64,000 nt of DNA, from NCBI RefSeq assembly GCF_014656395.1, contig NZ_BNCI01000002.1, forward strand, positions 248,001 to 312,000, in the 5' to 3' direction. The stretch is from Kordiimonas sediminis (GTDB lineage Bacteria > Pseudomonadota > Alphaproteobacteria > Sphingomonadales > Kordiimonadaceae). A model generated the notes under the pieces. That model searched no databases, was not told the origin of the DNA, and saw only the letters and a program-made list of their open reading frames with translations. Below, in pieces: positions 1 through 9,248 of this stretch (the stretch's first letter is position 1; every line of letters starts with the position of its first letter). The translations under genes were made by a program, and so were the position numbers.

Positions 1-129
1 ATCTGACAGATTATCCATATTTTAAGCGGCAGGTATCCCTCCCTACTGAGGGCAGTGACATGAAAGGGTCGCATGAACCGTGTCGGGCTGGCGCAAAAAA
101 GGTCAAAGGCCAAGGCACATTTTTTGGGA

Positions 130-176
130 TATGCTCCCCCAACGGGGCACATACTATCTGGAAGGATAGACAATTG
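130..176 (+). ncRNA. serC leader-like RNA element overlapping the serC ribosome binding site
   Basis: Two tandem hairpins precede serC. The first pairs TATG with CATA and CCCC with GGGG around a short loop (about 132-153). The second pairs CTATC (154-158) with GATAG (165-169), and its loop and 3' arm contain the GGAAGG ribosome binding site just before the TTG start at 174. A described alphaproteobacterial serC leader motif lies upstream of serC-serA and its last stem overlaps the ribosome binding site; position and layout here agree. I matched architecture, not a covariance model. It would be expected to control translation of the serine pathway. Confidence 0.55.
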
Positions 177-1328
177 AATAAACCTGCTGTAACTCCACGC
201 CCGGAGTTTAGCTCTGGCCCGTGCGCGAAGCGCCCCGGCTGGACACTTGATGCACTTAATGATGCACTTCTTGGTCGGTCACACCGCTCCAAACCTGGCA
301 AAGCCAAACTTAAATACGCAATCGACAAAACTCGTGAAATACTTGGTGTTCCAGACGAATACCACGTGGGAATTGTGCCTGCGTCCGATACTGGTGCTGT
401 TGAAATGGCCTTGTGGTCACTTCTTGGGGCACGCGGTGTTGATATGCTTGCATGGGAAAGTTTTGGCGCCGGCTGGATCACTGACGTTGTCAAGCAGCTC
501 AAATTAGATGACGTTCGTGAATTTCGTGCGGATTATGGTCGTCTTCCTAACCTTGATGCCGTTGATACCGACCGCGATGTAGTTTTTACTTGGAACGGAA
601 CAACGTCGGGTGTGAAGGTACCAAACGCAGACTGGATCAAGGATGACCGTGAAGGTTTGACAATCTGTGATGCCACGAGCGCAGCCTTTGCGATGGATCT
701 GCCGTTTGAAAAACTGGATGTTACTACTTTTAGCTGGCAAAAAGTTCTGGGCGGTGAAGCAGCACACGGCATGATCGTTTTAAGCCCACGCGCTGTAGAA
801 CGTCTAGAGACATACACGCCTGCGTGGCCACTGCCAAAGATTTTCCGTCTGACCAAAGGCGGTAAGCTGATTGATGGTATTTTTACCGGTGCTACAATCA
901 ATACGCCGTCCATGTTGGCAGTTGAAGATTATATTGATGCGCTGGAATGGGCTGAGTCTGTAGGTGGTTTGAAGGGACTTATTGCACGTTCCGAAGCAAA
1001 CCTTGCGGTCCTGCAAGCCTGGGTTGAGGCAACTGACTGGGTTGATTTCCTGGCAGTTGACCCGGCAACCAATTCCAATACTTCTGTTTGTCTGAAGCTG
1101 ACGGGTGATTGGATTTCCAGTCTTGACCCCGATATTGCTGCAACGGTTCCTAAAAAAGTTGCTGCACTTCTGGAGGCTGAAAAAGTGGCCTTTGATATCG
1201 GTGCTTACCGGGATGCCCCTGCTGGCCTGCGCATATGGGCCGGGGGTACGGTTGAAGCAGATGACCTGAAAGCCCTGACGCAGTGGCTTGACTGGGCATA
1301 TGCAACAGTTCAGGCGGAACTCTCCTGA
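174..1328 (+). CDS. serC: phosphoserine aminotransferase SerC
   Basis: Cytoplasmic PLP enzyme that converts 3-phosphohydroxypyruvate and glutamate to phosphoserine and 2-oxoglutarate, the second step of serine synthesis. The N-terminal [12 protein letters not shown] segment and SWQKVLGG around the PLP lysine (about Lys190) are typical of the alphaproteobacterial SerC type. I place the start at TTG 174, which has GGAAGG 8 bases upstream and gives 384 aa, the family length. An in-frame ATG at 60 would add 38 residues of unrelated sequence encoded across the leader RNA. serA follows after about 70 bases, so the two are probably co-transcribed. Confidence 0.93.
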   Translation: MNKPAVTPRPEFSSGPCAKRPGWTLDALNDALLGRSHRSKPGKAKLKYAIDKTREILGVPDEYHVGIVPASDTGAVEMALWSLLGARGVDMLAWESFGAGWITDVVKQLKLDDVREFRADYGRLPNLDAVDTDRDVVFTWNGTTSGVKVPNADWIKDDREGLTICDATSAAFAMDLPFEKLDVTTFSWQKVLGGEAAHGMIVLSPRAVERLETYTPAWPLPKIFRLTKGGKLIDGIFTGATINTPSMLAVEDYIDALEWAESVGGLKGLIARSEANLAVLQAWVEATDWVDFLAVDPATNSNTSVCLKLTGDWISSLDPDIAATVPKKVAALLEAEKVAFDIGAYRDAPAGLRIWAGGTVEADDLKALTQWLDWAYATVQAELS

Positions 1329-1341
1329 TTAAAACTGACGT

Positions 1342-1363
1342 GGGGCTGGCACGTTTCGGCCCC
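1342..1363 (+). other. Intercistronic hairpin between serC and serA
   Basis: GGGGC (1342-1346) and GCCCC (1359-1363) flank a 12-base loop in the serC-serA gap. Only a short pyrimidine tract follows, so it looks more like a processing or attenuating hairpin than a full terminator. Confidence 0.3.
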
Positions 1364-1400
1364 TTCTCCAGATTTTACAAAGATTTTGAAAGGATGAATC

Positions 1401-2978
1401 ATGCCAAAGGTACTGATTTCTGATAAAATGAGCCCTCTTGCGGAACAAACATTCAAAGAGCGCGGTGTTGATGTTGATTATAAGCCAGGCCTAAGCCCTG
1501 AAGAACTGATCGCAATTATTGGCGACTATGATGGTCTTGCTATTCGCTCTGCTACCAAGGTTACACCGGAAGTACTGGAAGCGGCAACGAACCTGAAAGT
1601 TATTGGTCGCGCTGGTATCGGCGTTGATAATATTAATGTGCCGGCTGCGACAAACGGCGGTGTTATTGTTATGAATACGCCGTTTGGTAACTCCATCACC
1701 ACGGCTGAGCATGCAATCGCAATGATGATGGCACTGGCACGTCAAATCCCACAGGCAAATGCCTCTACGCATGAAGGCAAGTGGGAAAAGTCCGCATTCA
1801 TGGGTGTTGAAGTAACAGGAAAGACGCTTGGTCTTATCGGTGCAGGAAACATTGGGTCGATTGTTGCGGATCGTGCACACGGTCTGAAAATGAAGGTAAT
1901 CGCATTTGACCCGTATCTGTCGCACGAGCGCGCCGATGACCTGGGCATTCAGAAAGTAGAGTTGGATGAATTGCTGGCTCGGGCTGACTTTATCACCCTT
2001 CATACACCGCTGACGGATCAGACGCGGGGTATCCTGGGAGCTGAAAGCTTCGCCAAAATGAAAAAAGGTGTGCGGATTGTAAACTGTGCACGTGGTGGCT
2101 TGATTGATGAAGCTGCGCTTAAAGACGCACTTGATTCTGGTCAGGTTGAAGGTGCTGCGCTTGATGTGTTTGAAGTAGAACCAGCAAAAGAGAATGTCCT
2201 GTTTGGCCATCCTAAGGTAATTTGTACACCGCACCTTGGTGCCTCTACGACAGAAGCACAGGTTAATGTTGCGCTGCAGGTTGCTGATCAGATATCTGAA
2301 TATTTGATGACCGGTGGTGTTACTAATGCACTGAATACCCCGTCAGTTTCAGCAGAAGACGCACCGAAACTGCAACCATATATGCGTTTGGCTGCACAGA
2401 TCGGCGGTTTTGCAGGGCAGATTACCCAGTCTGGCATTGTTAAAGTGACTATCGAGTATGAAGGCCATGTTGCTGGTCTGAACACCAAGCCACTAACTGC
2501 AACTCTGCTGCAGGGGCTTCTAAGCCCGCAGATGGACTGCGTGAATATGGTCAATGCGCCTGTAATTGCCAAAGAGCGTAACATCGACATTACAGAATCA
2601 AAGCATGAGCGCGAGCTGGATTATCACACTTTGATTAAGCTGACAGTTGAAACTGAAAACCAGACACGGACCGTATCTGGTACGCTGTTTGCGAATAAGG
2701 CACCGCGAATCGTCGAGGTGGCAGGTGTTAATCTTGAGGCTGAACTGACACAAAACATGCTATATGTCATAAATGATGACAAGCCTGGCTTCATTGGAGC
2801 TCTGGGGTCCTTGTTGGGCCATAACGGCGTGAACGTCGCGACTTTCGCCCTTGGCAGAAAGATTCTGGGCGAAGAAGCCGTGGCTTTGGTTGCTGTAGAT
2901 GAGCCAATTAAGGATATTGTTCTTGACCAAGTGACTGCACTTGCGCATGTACGTCAGGCAAAACGCTTAACGTTCTAA
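1401..2978 (+). CDS. serA: D-3-phosphoglycerate dehydrogenase SerA, long form with ACT domain
   Basis: Oxidises 3-phosphoglycerate to 3-phosphohydroxypyruvate with NAD+, the committed step of serine synthesis. At 525 aa this is the long bacterial type: a D-isomer 2-hydroxyacid dehydrogenase domain (about 1-310), an intervening domain, and a C-terminal ACT domain (about 450-525) beginning [12 protein letters not shown], normally the serine feedback site. The nucleotide-binding GAGNIG is at 147-152. Catalytic residues visible are Arg231 (NCARGG), Glu260 (VEVEP) and His278 (TPHLGAST). AAAGGATG precedes the ATG. serC lies upstream and hisZ 14 bases downstream. Confidence 0.96.
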   Translation: MPKVLISDKMSPLAEQTFKERGVDVDYKPGLSPEELIAIIGDYDGLAIRSATKVTPEVLEAATNLKVIGRAGIGVDNINVPAATNGGVIVMNTPFGNSITTAEHAIAMMMALARQIPQANASTHEGKWEKSAFMGVEVTGKTLGLIGAGNIGSIVADRAHGLKMKVIAFDPYLSHERADDLGIQKVELDELLARADFITLHTPLTDQTRGILGAESFAKMKKGVRIVNCARGGLIDEAALKDALDSGQVEGAALDVFEVEPAKENVLFGHPKVICTPHLGASTTEAQVNVALQVADQISEYLMTGGVTNALNTPSVSAEDAPKLQPYMRLAAQIGGFAGQITQSGIVKVTIEYEGHVAGLNTKPLTATLLQGLLSPQMDCVNMVNAPVIAKERNIDITESKHERELDYHTLIKLTVETENQTRTVSGTLFANKAPRIVEVAGVNLEAELTQNMLYVINDDKPGFIGALGSLLGHNGVNVATFALGRKILGEEAVALVAVDEPIKDIVLDQVTALAHVRQAKRLTF

Positions 2979-2992
2979 TCAGGAGGGACCCA

Positions 2993-4171
2993 ATGACTGG
3001 TCCTTTTAAAAAAATGACGGGCAATGCGTATGCCCGTCAGGCTTTATTACCCGGCGGGTTCCGTGATGTTTTGGCGCCCGCTGCTGACTATGAATATTCT
3101 GCGGTCAGACAGCTCCTCAAGGTGTTCGGTCATTACGGCTATGACCGTGTTTCACCGCCTTTGGTAGAATATGAAGATAGCCTTCTGACAGGCCCTGGTA
3201 GCACCCATGCAAACCAGATGTTCCGTTTGATGGACACAGACACGCAGAAGGTTATGGCTGTTCGGGCTGACATGACGGTCCAGATGTCGCGTCTTGCGGC
3301 TACACGCCTTCAGAATGCGCCGCGTCCGCTCCGGCTTGCTTATGCAGGGAATGTTCTGCGCGTTAAGGGCAGTCAGTTGCGTCCTGCGCGCCAGTTTATG
3401 CAGGTTGGTTTTGAACTGATCGGCAGTGATGCCTTGGAAGCGGAACTGGAAGTTATCAAGATTGCTGTTGAGGCACTGGAATCTGTTGGTATTCGTGATC
3501 TCAGTATTGATTTAACTGTTGCACCTTTTATCCGTGAACTTCTGACCGCGTTTGATCTGGAAGGGGATGATTTGGCACAGACAGTCTCTGCCCTTTCTGC
3601 CAAAGATGCGCACGGGTTTGATGCTTTGCCTGACAAGGCCGCGACAATCTTTTCTGCGCTTATTTCAGCAGCTGGCTCTGCCCGCGAGGCGCTCTCCGTG
3701 ATTGAAGGGCTGACCCTGCCGAAAAAGACTGGGACCTTAATCAAACGGGTTCGCAGTCTGGTTGATGCGATTGAAGAAAGCATGCCGTCGGTTGCGGTTA
3801 CATTCGATCCCAGCGAGACACACGGGTTCGAGTATAAGACCGGTATCGGTTTTGCGATTTTTGCACGCGGATCCAATACAGAGCTTGGTCGTGGTGGTAG
3901 ATATCATGTTGACCATCCGGATATAGATGCAGAAGAAGCAACTGGTTTCTCCGTCTATATGGACACTTTAATGTCTGCTCTGCCTGCGCCAAAATCTGGC
4001 AAAAAACTGTTTATTCCTGTGGCGACACCGGCGGAAATGGTAAAAAGACTACATTCTGACGGGTGGCGTACCATTCAGGGCTTGACAGAAACTGCAGATG
4101 CCAGCAAAGAAGCCCGGCGATTGCTTTGCAGTCATATATATTTGAACGGCTCTATTCAGCCGCTCGATTAA
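2993..4171 (+). CDS. hisZ: ATP phosphoribosyltransferase regulatory subunit HisZ
   Basis: HisZ is a histidyl-tRNA-synthetase-like protein that binds and activates the short form of HisG, the first enzyme of histidine synthesis. The 392-aa product begins with the class II synthetase-like core (LLPGGFRDVLAPAADYE, then VRADMTVQMSRL and QFMQVGFELIG). It ends without the anticodon-binding domain of HisRS, which separates it from hisS. The start follows AGGAGG 14 bases after serA. No hisG is present in this window, so the partner must be encoded elsewhere. hisZ between serA and purA is a familiar alphaproteobacterial order. Confidence 0.9.
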   Translation: MTGPFKKMTGNAYARQALLPGGFRDVLAPAADYEYSAVRQLLKVFGHYGYDRVSPPLVEYEDSLLTGPGSTHANQMFRLMDTDTQKVMAVRADMTVQMSRLAATRLQNAPRPLRLAYAGNVLRVKGSQLRPARQFMQVGFELIGSDALEAELEVIKIAVEALESVGIRDLSIDLTVAPFIRELLTAFDLEGDDLAQTVSALSAKDAHGFDALPDKAATIFSALISAAGSAREALSVIEGLTLPKKTGTLIKRVRSLVDAIEESMPSVAVTFDPSETHGFEYKTGIGFAIFARGSNTELGRGGRYHVDHPDIDAEEATGFSVYMDTLMSALPAPKSGKKLFIPVATPAEMVKRLHSDGWRTIQGLTETADASKEARRLLCSHIYLNGSIQPLD

Positions 4172-4204
4172 CATCAATTAACCTGTATCAATAGGGGATT
4201 TATA

Positions 4205-5497
4205 ATGGCCAACGTTGTAGTAGTCGGTTCTCAGTGGGGCGATGAAGGCAAAGGCAAGATTGTTGACTGGCTTAGTGAACGTGCAAGTGTTGTAGCGCGT
4301 TTTCAGGGTGGCCATAATGCAGGCCATACACTTGTCATTGATGGCAAGGTTTATAAATTGTCCCTGTTGCCTTCTGGTATTGTCCGCGGCGGTAAAGTCA
4401 GCATCATCGGTAATGGTGTGGTTGTTGATCCTTGGGCGCTCTTGCGCGAGATTGCTACCCTTGAAGGGCAGGGTGTTGATATTTCCCCGAAATCTTTGCA
4501 GATCGCGGCAAACGCAACGCTGATTATGCCGTATCACTGTGAATTGGACGGTATCCGTGAAGACGCTTCAACTGGTGTTAAAATCGGTACAACGCGCCGC
4601 GGTATTGGGCCTGCGTATGAAGATAAAGTTGGTCGCCGTGCCCTGCGTATTTGTGACCTGTCCTCTCGTGAACTGGTGGAGAAACGTCTTGAGACGGCTC
4701 TGGTTCACCATAATGCGCTGCGCAAAGGCCTTGGTCATCCTGAAATCGACGCAAAGAAAATTGCCGACGACCTGATGGAAATTGCACCGAAAATCTTGCC
4801 GTATGTGAACAATGTCTGGCGAACGCTTGAAGAAGCAAATCGAAAGGGCGAACGTATTCTTTTTGAAGGGGCGCAAGGTACGCTTCTGGATATTGATCAT
4901 GGTACATACCCCTTTGTGACAAGCTCAAACACGATCGCGGGTCAGGCCGCAGGTGGTTCTGGTATCGGGCCAAGCAGTCTTGATTATGTTCTGGGTATTA
5001 CGAAAGCCTATACAACCCGTGTGGGTGAGGGTCCTTTCCCAACTGAGCAGAATAACGAAATCGGTCAGTTCCTTGGTGAAAAAGGCCATGAATTTGGTAC
5101 TGTTACAGGGCGTTCCCGCCGGTGTGGCTGGTTCGATGCTGTAATCGTGCGTCAAAGCCTGACTATTGGCGGTGTTGACGGTATCGCTCTTACTAAACTT
5201 GATGTTCTTGACGGGCTTGAAGAAATCAAAGTCTGTGTTGGCTATAAGCATAAAGGCGAGGTCATTGATTATCTTCCATATGGCATGGAAGATCAGGCCG
5301 ATGTGGAAGCGGTTTATGAGACGATGCCAGGCTGGAAAGAAAGCACATTTGGTGCCCGCAGCTGGGCTGACCTGCCTGCAGAGGCTGTGAAATATGTGCG
5401 CCGTGTTGAGGAATTGATCGGTGTACCTGTGGCTCTTTTGTCAACGAGCCCCGAGCGGGATGACACTATTCTTGTTCGCGATCCATTTAAAGATTAA
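4205..5497 (+). CDS. purA: adenylosuccinate synthetase PurA
   Basis: GTP-dependent enzyme that joins IMP and aspartate to make adenylosuccinate, the first step from IMP to AMP. The 430-aa protein has the GTP-binding segment [16 protein letters not shown] near residue 8, [11 protein letters not shown], the IMP-binding region [11 protein letters not shown] and the [12 protein letters not shown] signature. AGGGGA lies upstream of the ATG. It is the last gene of the serC-serA-hisZ-purA run and is followed by a strong hairpin terminator. Confidence 0.97.
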   Translation: MANVVVVGSQWGDEGKGKIVDWLSERASVVARFQGGHNAGHTLVIDGKVYKLSLLPSGIVRGGKVSIIGNGVVVDPWALLREIATLEGQGVDISPKSLQIAANATLIMPYHCELDGIREDASTGVKIGTTRRGIGPAYEDKVGRRALRICDLSSRELVEKRLETALVHHNALRKGLGHPEIDAKKIADDLMEIAPKILPYVNNVWRTLEEANRKGERILFEGAQGTLLDIDHGTYPFVTSSNTIAGQAAGGSGIGPSSLDYVLGITKAYTTRVGEGPFPTEQNNEIGQFLGEKGHEFGTVTGRSRRCGWFDAVIVRQSLTIGGVDGIALTKLDVLDGLEEIKVCVGYKHKGEVIDYLPYGMEDQADVEAVYETMPGWKESTFGARSWADLPAEAVKYVRRVEELIGVPVALLSTSPERDDTILVRDPFKD

Positions 5498-5562
5498 GTA
5501 GGTTGTGGCCTTAATCTAATAAGGCGAATAAATACGACCCAAATTGATACACTTTGAATGCT

Positions 5563-5597
5563 AAATCACTGATATTTTATCAATATCAGTGATTTTT
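5563..5597 (+). terminator. Rho-independent terminator after purA
   Basis: A perfect 14-bp inverted repeat (5563-5576 with 5582-5595, loop TTATC) is followed by TT and sits about 65 bases after the purA stop. The stem is AT-rich, but its length and the T-run at the end of the 3' arm support termination. Confidence 0.7.
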
Positions 5598-5676
5598 CGT
5601 ATATATTTGCAATTAGGCCAGCTTTGGTTCAATCTTCCGTCAAACGGGGGGGGATAACTAGTTGCGGGGAAGCGAC

Positions 5677-7701
5677 GTGAGTGCGGATAAAACACCTATT
5701 CCTGAAGTGCAGAGCGGTTTTGGCGAGCGGTATGAAATAAATACCAAAGCGCCGCTTGCTGACTTTTCGACGCCAGGTGGTCAGGCATTTATGGTTGTGG
5801 ATAAAGAGAATGCTGAGCGTACGTTGTATGCTGTTGTTCAGAATAACGGCATTGCAGTCCGTAACGATGTATATAAAAGCCTGTCTTCAAGCATGATTTC
5901 AGGAATGATTTGCCCTGTTGCACGCGGTGTTATGAATGTATCTCTGGACGGCCGGTCACAACAGCGTTTTGTGACAATTTTTGAACGGCCAACTGGTGGC
6001 CCCCTTATTTCCAGTGATGGTAAGCCAAACCCACGACTTAATCCCATGCTGATTAAGAAGAATATCGCATTGGCCCTTCTCAAGGTCGCTGTGGCTGTCG
6101 ATAAGGCGGGGTTTGCACATCGTAGAATTTTGCCAACCAATGTGTATTTTGCCTCTCCAACCAGCACGGATGTCGTTGTTGGCGAATGCTGCACAACTCC
6201 GGCAGGTGTTCGGTGCCCGATGGGGGCAGAGCCTCTCGAGCTCGCCTTCGCGGACGAAACAGCACGCGGGGAAGGCAATACTTCCGCTGATTTTTATCAG
6301 ATTGGGGTAACTCTGCAGTGTCTGAATTTTGGCAAGCTACTTTATGCAGGCAGAGACAGGAACAGTTTCCTGACAGCGCGGGTCAATCAGACATCTTACT
6401 GGTCAATGGCTGGCGGGCAGGATATTCCAGGCACACTTGGTACTTTGGTGCGCGGCCTGATGGCAGATGAAGTAGAAGAACGCTGGCACGCAGAAGAAAT
6501 GGTTAGCTGGTTTGAAGGGATCAGTAATTCCAAGCGCACCACAATGAAAGCATGGTCACTTAGTCGTCCAACTGTATTCGAAGGTGTATCCTATGCGGAC
6601 CGGCGCCTGTTGGCGGATGCATTTGCCCGGAATCCACAAAAAGCAGCCGCATTTTTACGAAGTCTGGATTTTACCAAGTGGATACAGGCTTCCCTGCGGG
6701 ATGAAGTCTATTCCGAAAGGGTTGAAAAGGCACTGAATGTTGCGGCCGACAAGTCAGTAGGATCCACAGCCCGCAGTGAAATGCGTCTGGTGTCGAGGGT
6801 CTGTATGTTCCTGCATCCAAATGGCCCTATCCGCTACAAGGATGTGTCGGTAAATCATGATGCCATTCATTTAGGACTGGCAGCCGCTTTTGCAGAGGGT
6901 AAGAAGTCCCTTATTACTTCATACTCTGAGCTGTTTGATATGAAGCTGCTGTCTTCTTTGCTGGAAATCGCTGGTCGTTTAAACCCTACGCTGGCCAGTA
7001 GTTTTAACGTTCTGAAGAACCTTATACCGTTTGCGACATCTAATCAGCTTGGTAAAGGAATGGAAAGAGTTCTCTACGAGATGAATCCGGGCATACCATG
7101 CCTGTCACCGCGATTTGATAATATATTTGTGGCCTCCATGAAGCAGCTCATGACCAGTCTGGAACGGCTGGCGGGCAAGGGGGGCGGCAGCAATATCCTG
7201 TTTGACCGGCATGTTGCCGCATTTTGCGCCCGGCACGGCGGCAGTTTGGACAGGGAATTTAATCAGCTGGCCGCTGCGCAAAAAGACCAGCCGAAATTTA
7301 ATATTCTTGCGCTGGATTTCTTCTCCATGCTGCAACAACGCTACAAACTTGATAAGCTACCAAACCTTACGAACAAGCTGGTTGAGAATCTGAAGCCAGC
7401 CTTAAAAGATTTGAAAGACAAGAAAAAGCGCGAAGAAGTTTCTAATCTGTTGGATAAGGCGAAGAAGTCGGGGGATTTGTCTAAAGTATCATCATCAGTT
7501 AATTTGTTGCAAATTCAGGCAGAAGATCGCCGAGAGTTTGCCGCAGCAGTGTCTGAAATGGCCTTTATAGAACGTGAACGGAAGCGGTTAACTAGGAAAA
7601 TTGTTTTCCAGGACCCGGAAGCACAGTTGAAAGGGTTAAAAGGAGCACGTAATCTATCTGCAGTAACGGCTATTGGTCTTGCCGTCGTGCTAATGTTGTA
7701 A
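5677..7701 (+). CDS. Protein kinase-like fold protein lacking catalytic residues (putative pseudokinase)
   Basis: I do not recognise a named family with certainty. About 674 aa from GTG 5677, chosen because GGGGAAG sits 6 bases upstream (TTG 5662 is an alternative). Residues about 15-270 look like a protein kinase: an N-lobe-like stretch, then HRRILPTNVYF (about 148-158) where the catalytic loop HRDxKxxN would be, and ADFYQIGVTLQC (about 204-215) resembling helix F. The catalytic Asp of HRD is Arg, the Lys is Leu, and the DFG position reads GEC, so catalysis is doubtful. Residues 300-600 are helical and lysine-rich near the end. The last 16 residues form one hydrophobic segment, suggesting a tail anchor. 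A small membrane protein follows 16 bases later. Confidence 0.6.
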   Translation: MSADKTPIPEVQSGFGERYEINTKAPLADFSTPGGQAFMVVDKENAERTLYAVVQNNGIAVRNDVYKSLSSSMISGMICPVARGVMNVSLDGRSQQRFVTIFERPTGGPLISSDGKPNPRLNPMLIKKNIALALLKVAVAVDKAGFAHRRILPTNVYFASPTSTDVVVGECCTTPAGVRCPMGAEPLELAFADETARGEGNTSADFYQIGVTLQCLNFGKLLYAGRDRNSFLTARVNQTSYWSMAGGQDIPGTLGTLVRGLMADEVEERWHAEEMVSWFEGISNSKRTTMKAWSLSRPTVFEGVSYADRRLLADAFARNPQKAAAFLRSLDFTKWIQASLRDEVYSERVEKALNVAADKSVGSTARSEMRLVSRVCMFLHPNGPIRYKDVSVNHDAIHLGLAAAFAEGKKSLITSYSELFDMKLLSSLLEIAGRLNPTLASSFNVLKNLIPFATSNQLGKGMERVLYEMNPGIPCLSPRFDNIFVASMKQLMTSLERLAGKGGGSNILFDRHVAAFCARHGGSLDREFNQLAAAQKDQPKFNILALDFFSMLQQRYKLDKLPNLTNKLVENLKPALKDLKDKKKREEVSNLLDKAKKSGDLSKVSSSVNLLQIQAEDRREFAAAVSEMAFIERERKRLTRKIVFQDPEAQLKGLKGARNLSAVTAIGLAVVLML

Positions 7702-7717
7702 TCAAGGGTCGAACTGA

Positions 7718-8254
7718 GTGGCAGCTTCCAGAAAAAATGCCGGGGTAAGAATGACCCGGAAACAGTCTACCAAACAAACGTTGCTAACAGGTATTGGCGT
7801 TGCTCTTGCTGTTCTTGCCTTGGTGGAATGGCAGGTTGCCCTGTTTGCGACCATTGGATTGTTGCCTACTTTTGTTCTGGCTTTTACGGGGGCCGGTGCC
7901 CATATGATGTTGAAATTGCAGATTGTCATGTTCTGCAACATCACTGCGATCCTGCCTTTTGCTGCTCAGTTCTGGTCACGCCCGTCTGAATTTGGCTCTA
8001 TTTTAGATCAGCTGTATCCCATTATTATGGTCTATATGGGGGCGGCTGTTGGGTATGGTTTGATCTTTGCAGGCCCGATAGTTGCAGCAATGGTATTGCA
8101 GGCCTTGTCACAGGACCGGGTTAGGGGACTTGCCAAGAAACGTCAGGCACTGATTGACCGGTGGGGCGGTGAGGTTGTCTCTGGAGGTACGGTCTCCGGT
8201 GCTGAGCCAGGGGGCATGGTTACACCACCCTCTGCGAAGTTGCCAGAAAAATAG
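7718..8254 (+). CDS. Small multi-pass inner membrane protein, unknown function
   Basis: The 178-aa product has a basic N-terminus, hydrophobic segments at about 24-42, 43-85 (probably two helices) and 105-130, then a polar cytoplasmic tail with a basic stretch (RVRGLAKKRQALIDRW). No enzymatic motif is visible. The GTG start has AAGGG about 8 bases upstream; ATG 7751 is an alternative. It starts 16 bases after the kinase-like gene and is probably co-transcribed, so the two may act together at the inner membrane. That link is an inference from spacing only. Confidence 0.6.
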   Translation: MAASRKNAGVRMTRKQSTKQTLLTGIGVALAVLALVEWQVALFATIGLLPTFVLAFTGAGAHMMLKLQIVMFCNITAILPFAAQFWSRPSEFGSILDQLYPIIMVYMGAAVGYGLIFAGPIVAAMVLQALSQDRVRGLAKKRQALIDRWGGEVVSGGTVSGAEPGGMVTPPSAKLPEK

Positions 8255-8283
8255 GCGCGGTTGAATAGCCGCGCCTGTTTGTT
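8245..8283. terminator. Bidirectional terminator between convergent genes
   Basis: An 8-bp GC-rich stem (AGGCGCGG 8253-8260 with CCGCGCCT 8269-8276) has GTTTGTTT on its plus-strand side and, read on the minus strand, ATTTTTCT after it. It sits between the convergent membrane-protein gene and rpoH and can serve both. Confidence 0.7.
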
Positions 8284-8307
8284 TGCCAAGGGTACGTGCG
8301 AAGACAG

Positions 8308-9180
8308 CTATGAAGAAGCCGCTTCATGCATTGCTTTCTTGATTTTCTCAAAAGCTCTGACTTCAATCTGGCGCACTCGCTCCCGACTAACATTATAATG
8401 CTGGGATAATTCTTCGAGCGTCGTGGCAGGCTCTTTCAACCGGCGTTCCAGAATAATATGTCGTTCGCGGTCGTTCAAATCACCCATGGCATCTTCCAGC
8501 ATGGCTCTTCGCTGCAGAAGTTCTTCATTATCTGCGACCATTGTTTCCTGATCTGGTGTTTCGTCCACCAGCCAGTCCTGCCATTCGCCTTCTGTGTCGG
8601 CGCGTAGCGGCGCATTCAGGGAATGATCCTGCGCTGAAAGTCTGCCGTCCATGGATACCACATCGGCTTCAGAAACATTCAACTCGTTCGCGATTTCTGT
8701 AATTTGCTCAGGCTTCAATGACTGTTCGTCGACAGCCAGAAGACGGTTCTTCAGCTTGCGTAGATTAAAGAAAAGTTTCTTCTGTGCGGCGGTTGTACCG
8801 ATCTTGACCAGTGACCAGCTGCGCAGGATATATTCCTGAATGGCTGCGCGTATCCACCACATAGCATAGGTGGACAAGCGAAACCCCTTGTCAGGGTCAA
8901 ACTTTTTTACAGCCTGCATAAGGCCAACATTGCCTTCAGAGATAAGATCAGCAACCGGAAGGCCGTATCCGCGATAGCCCATGGCAATTTTAGCAACAAG
9001 GCGCAGATGGCTGGTTACCATCTTGTGGGCAGCGTCGCTGTCACCGTGCTCTGCCCAGGCCTTAGCCATCATATATTCTTCTTTTGCGCCCAGCATTGGG
9101 AAGTTTCTAATTTCCTGTAGATACTGGCTCAGGCTGCCTTCTGGCGATAAAGTCGGTAAATTTGATGGTGTTGTTGTCAT
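8308..9180 (-). CDS. rpoH: RNA polymerase sigma-32 factor RpoH
   Basis: Heat-shock sigma factor that directs RNA polymerase to chaperone and protease promoters. The 290-aa protein shows region 2 (SEGNVGLMQAVKKFDPDKGF, then STYAMWWIRAAIQEYI at about 103-118), the diagnostic RpoH box QKKLFFNLR (about 133-141), and region 4 with a helix-turn-helix (LEELSQHYNVSRERVRQIE). These separate it from RpoD and from FliA or ECF sigma factors. groESL, a classic heat-shock target, lies about 36 kb away in the same window. rluD is divergently placed behind the promoter region rather than in an operon with it. Confidence 0.95.
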   Translation of the reverse strand: MTTTPSNLPTLSPEGSLSQYLQEIRNFPMLGAKEEYMMAKAWAEHGDSDAAHKMVTSHLRLVAKIAMGYRGYGLPVADLISEGNVGLMQAVKKFDPDKGFRLSTYAMWWIRAAIQEYILRSWSLVKIGTTAAQKKLFFNLRKLKNRLLAVDEQSLKPEQITEIANELNVSEADVVSMDGRLSAQDHSLNAPLRADTEGEWQDWLVDETPDQETMVADNEELLQRRAMLEDAMGDLNDRERHIILERRLKEPATTLEELSQHYNVSRERVRQIEVRAFEKIKKAMHEAASS

Positions 9181-9220
9181 TGTCGTCTCGCTATTTTCTC
9201 TGCTGTCTCTGTGTCAGCTT

Positions 9221-9229
9221 AGTATACCA
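9221..9229 (-). promoter_or_regulatory. Candidate extended -10 promoter of rpoH
   Basis: On the minus strand TGGTATACT fits an extended -10 (TG-n-TATAAT type), about 42 bases before the rpoH start. No convincing -35 at 17 bases is visible, as expected for extended -10 promoters. Confidence 0.4.
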
Positions 9230-9248
9230 TAAAACACACAAAAATGCG

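Noticed and set aside
60-173. In-frame ATG extension of serC at 60
   Set aside because: It adds 38 residues unlike SerC, runs through the leader hairpins, and the TTG at 174 has a proper ribosome binding site and family-length product.
1491-2234. Long open frame on the minus strand inside serA
   Set aside because: It is antisense to a complete serA, has cysteine- and arginine-rich low-quality sequence and no family resemblance.
2993-4171. hisS (histidyl-tRNA synthetase) as identity
   Set aside because: The C-terminal anticodon-binding domain is missing and the sequence ends at 392 residues, as in HisZ.
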